A stretch of DNA of 9,857 nucleotides from positions 1-9,857 of the forward strand of contig JAIJJM010000047.1 in assembly GCA_022728415.1 (NCBI GenBank), given 5' to 3'. Positions 8,477-9,857 of this stretch are shown piece by piece. The notes beneath the pieces were generated by a model. That model saw nothing but the letters and a program-made list of their open reading frames with translations. It had not been told where the DNA came from and ran no database searches. The stretch is from Collinsella sp. (lineage in GTDB: Bacteria; Actinomycetota; Coriobacteriia; Coriobacteriales; Coriobacteriaceae). Each line of letters begins with the position of its first letter. Position 1 is the first letter of the stretch. The position numbers and the translations under genes are program-made.

Positions 8477-8508
8477 AAACTCCGCGAATCACCGGCGAAA
8501 GGAACACG

Positions 8509-9051
8509 ATGCAGGACGACAAGGACAGGCTCACACAACTCACCTCGGAGCAGAACATGCTACTCAACCGGCTTATGCTCAAGATGGTTAAATTCGATGC
8601 CGGCGACCCCAAGCGCATCCAGCACTTCGTGAAGGTGGCAAGTCTCGCGCGCACCATCGGCGAGGCCGAAAGCCTGCCCGCGCGCGAGCTCTTCACGCTC
8701 ACCGCGGCGGCGATCGTCCACGATATCGGCATCCACCCGGCCATCGAGAAGTACGGCTCCAGTGCGGGCAAACTACAGGAGCAGGAAGGGCCGGCGCCGG
8801 CTCGAGCCATGCTGCGCGATCTGGGCTTTGATGTCCAGACCGTCGAGCGCGTGGCATTCCTAGTCGGGCATCACCACACCTACGACGCCATTGACGGGGT
8901 CGACTACCGGATTCTGGTCGAGGCGGACTTCTTGGTCAACCTGTACGAGGACGGCTGCTCCAGGGACGCCATGCTCGCGGCACGCGAGAGGGTCTTCCAG
9001 ACCAGGACAGGCATAACGTTGCTCAACGCCATGTTCGGCCTGGAGAGTTAG
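8509..9051 (+). CDS. HD-domain metal-dependent phosphohydrolase
   Basis: This is a soluble protein of 180 residues, with start ATG at 8509 and AAAGGA five bases upstream. Metal-binding residues of the HD superfamily are present in order: His39 (in RIQHFVKVA), His71-Asp72 (IVHDIGIHP), His121-His123 (VGHHHTYDAI) and Asp140 (VEADFLVNL). The fold is helical throughout, with no membrane helix or extra domain. Proteins of this size and pattern hydrolyse phosphate esters such as nucleotides or small phospho-compounds. The substrate cannot be deduced, and the extended signature of cyclic-di-GMP (HD-GYP) enzymes is absent. It stands alone between the two-component genes and the SPFH gene, with gaps of 159 and 272 bases, so no operon partner is evident. 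Confidence 0.85.
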   Translation: MQDDKDRLTQLTSEQNMLLNRLMLKMVKFDAGDPKRIQHFVKVASLARTIGEAESLPARELFTLTAAAIVHDIGIHPAIEKYGSSAGKLQEQEGPAPARAMLRDLGFDVQTVERVAFLVGHHHTYDAIDGVDYRILVEADFLVNLYEDGCSRDAMLAARERVFQTRTGITLLNAMFGLES

Positions 9052-9067
9052 TTCAAGCGTCATCAAC

Positions 9068-9091
9068 CGCCTATAGTGGCGCAGCTTTTTT
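9068..9091 (+). terminator. Weak terminator behind the HD-domain gene
   Basis: CGCC (9068-9071) pairs with GGCG (9078-9081) around six bases, followed after CAGC by six T (9086-9091). The stem is short, but the T-run and the position 17 bases past the stop at 9051 support a transcription end. Confidence 0.4.
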
Positions 9092-9109
9092 AGTACTCTG
9101 GGAGATGTC

Positions 9110-9190
9110 ATGAGCATTGCGTCGACGCGGTTGCCTTCGGTCATAAACGTAGGATACGTTTCCCGTTCGCGACCGGTAAATAGACGGTAA
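9110..9190 (+). CDS. Possible small ORF of 26 residues
   Basis: An ATG at 9110 has GGGAG (9100-9104) five bases upstream and opens 26 codons to TAA (9188-9190). The peptide is Ser-, Arg- and Val-rich (MSIASTRLPSV...), with no motif I recognise. The frame also covers the AAACGTA/TACGTTT palindrome and the first CGGTAA repeats, which may be the real content of this DNA. A start site with good spacing is the only support. Confidence 0.2.
   Translation: MSIASTRLPSVINVGYVSRSRPVNRR
9145..9161. promoter_or_regulatory. Palindromic operator-like site upstream of the SPFH gene
   Basis: AAACGTA (9145-9151) and TACGTTT (9155-9161) form a perfect inverted repeat around GGA. A 17-bp symmetric site with a 3-bp centre fits a dimeric transcription factor. 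It lies about 160 bases before the SPFH start. Confidence 0.3.
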
Positions 9191-9200
9191 GCGATCGGTC
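9174..9200 (+). promoter_or_regulatory. Three CGGT boxes at 11-bp spacing
   Basis: CGGTAAA (9174), CGGTAAG (9185) and CGGTCGG (9196) are spaced exactly 11 bp apart, about one helical turn, so they face the same side of the DNA. Direct repeats with this spacing are typical of binding sites for OmpR/PhoB-family regulators. Which protein binds is unknown. Confidence 0.35.
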
Positions 9201-9271
9201 GGCACAACATCAGACCTCTCGTCCCAACTCGGAACGGTGCAAACGCGTACTGTACAATGGGAGGAGAAATC

Positions 9272-9310
9272 GTGCCCCGGAAGGAATCCTGCAGCACGTA
9301 TCCAGCCTGA
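9272..9310 (+). CDS. Possible 12-residue leader peptide before the SPFH gene
   Basis: A very strong ribosome binding site, GGGAGGAG (9259-9266), precedes a GTG at 9272 with normal spacing. The frame encodes VPRKESCSTYPA and stops at TGA 9308-9310, 13 bases before the SPFH ATG at 9324. It may be an upstream peptide coupling or regulating translation of the SPFH gene. A TACAAT -10-like box (9253-9258) abuts the site and would conflict with it if used. Confidence 0.25.
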   Translation: MPRKESCSTYPA

Positions 9311-9323
9311 CCGAAGGAGCGAC

Positions 9324-9857
9324 ATGAATTCCATCGTATCTTTCCTCAACGGCGGCGGCCTGGGAGCCGTCATCCGCGGCGGCTTGGGAGCCGTCATCCT
9401 GATCGTCGTCCTGATTGTGCTGGCCTTCAACGCGTTCTTCGTGGTGAAACAGCAAAACGCCGTTATCATCGAGCGTCTGGGGCGTTTCAGCGCCATCCTG
9501 GGCGCGGGCCTACACGCCAAGGTGCCATTCATCGACCGCAAGGCGGCGACAGTGAGCCTCCGCACCATGAAGAACGGCTTCGATATCGACGTTAAGACCC
9601 AAGACAACGTGACCATCGGCCTCGAGGTCTCTGTGCAATACCACGTGAGCTACGAGCGCGGAGAGACGCCCGCGCAGTCCGGTGTCTACAAGAGTTACTA
9701 CATGTTGCAGCAACCCGTGGCGCAGATGCGCGACTTCATCACCGACGCCCTGCGCTCCTCCATCCCCGTCTACACGCTCGACGAGGTCTTCGCCAAGAAG
9801 GACGATATCGCCAAGGACGTCAACGCCACCGTTTCCGGGCAGATGGCAGCCTACGGC
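9324..9857 (+). CDS. SPFH/band-7 (stomatin-like) membrane protein, N-terminal part
   Basis: The ATG at 9324 has GAAGGAG (9313-9319) four bases upstream; 178 codons are in the window and the 3' end is missing. A Gly-rich N-terminus leads into one membrane helix (about 21-41). The band-7 domain follows, with VVKQQNAVIIERLGRF (about 40-55), GAGLHAKVPFIDR (about 60-72), VKTQDNVTIGLEVSVQYHV and then the segment RDFITDALRSSIPVYTLDEVF, all typical of SPFH proteins. These proteins form membrane-bound oligomers that organise membrane domains and often assist proteases such as FtsH; an NfeD partner is often adjacent but would lie outside the window. Near the N-terminus an 8-residue unit, GGLGAVIR/GGLGAVIL (11-26), is duplicated in tandem, which lengthens the segment before the helix. 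Confidence 0.92.
   Translation, partial: MNSIVSFLNGGGLGAVIRGGLGAVILIVVLIVLAFNAFFVVKQQNAVIIERLGRFSAILGAGLHAKVPFIDRKAATVSLRTMKNGFDIDVKTQDNVTIGLEVSVQYHVSYERGETPAQSGVYKSYYMLQQPVAQMRDFITDALRSSIPVYTLDEVFAKKDDIAKDVNATVSGQMAAYG
9354..9399 (+). repeat. Tandem 24-bp duplication at the start of the SPFH gene
   Basis: Two copies of a 22-base unit (9354-9375 and 9378-9399), 24 bp apart, differ at one base (C/T at the seventh position). The period is a multiple of three, so the frame is kept and eight residues are repeated. The near identity suggests a recent slippage event. Confidence 0.8.

Overview
The window looks like chromosomal DNA of a gut-type Coriobacteriia bacterium, probably Collinsella or a close relative. 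This is an inference from fairly high G+C, strong AGGAG-type ribosome binding sites, frequent TTG starts, and the mix of a lipoprotein TlpA, a CD1871A-family CXXC peptide, a NapH-type polyferredoxin and a very large fused MacB/FtsX-type ABC exporter. No rRNA, tRNA, CRISPR array or transposase gene was seen.

Layout. Positions 1-343 (minus) hold the N-terminal 114 codons of a major facilitator (MFS) transporter, with a readable promoter overlapped by palindromic operator-like DNA. A gene-free stretch (344-706) carries a roughly 197-bp imperfect inverted-repeat element (471-667) and a terminator-like hairpin (676-708). Positions 707-3882 (minus) encode an ATPase-permease ABC exporter split by a one-base frameshift near 1487-1489. 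Positions 4086-4301 (minus) encode a 71-residue two-helix membrane protein, with its ribosome binding site inside an inverted repeat and a good Rho-independent terminator behind it.

Positions 6449-4391 (minus) form a compact redox operon. Its genes are a 48-residue CXXC membrane peptide (CD1871A family), a membrane polyferredoxin of the NapH type, and a TlpA-like thioredoxin lipoprotein. Diverging from it is an OmpR-type response regulator and histidine kinase pair (6539-8349, plus), whose start and stop codons overlap. The kinase has a CXXC pair and further cysteines in its membrane helices.

Downstream on the plus strand are an HD-domain hydrolase (8509-9051), a regulatory-looking intergenic region (palindrome, 11-bp phased repeats, possible leader peptide), and the start of an SPFH/band-7 membrane protein (9324 to the window end).

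How the genes may work together. The most interesting unit is the redox operon with the divergent two-component system. A reasonable inference is that the polyferredoxin passes electrons across the membrane to the extracytoplasmic TlpA-like lipoprotein, perhaps through the small CXXC peptide, without a CcdA/DsbD-type thiol transporter. The kinase and regulator may sense redox or envelope stress and control the operon. The sequence shows the gene order and motifs; the electron route and the regulation are hypotheses.
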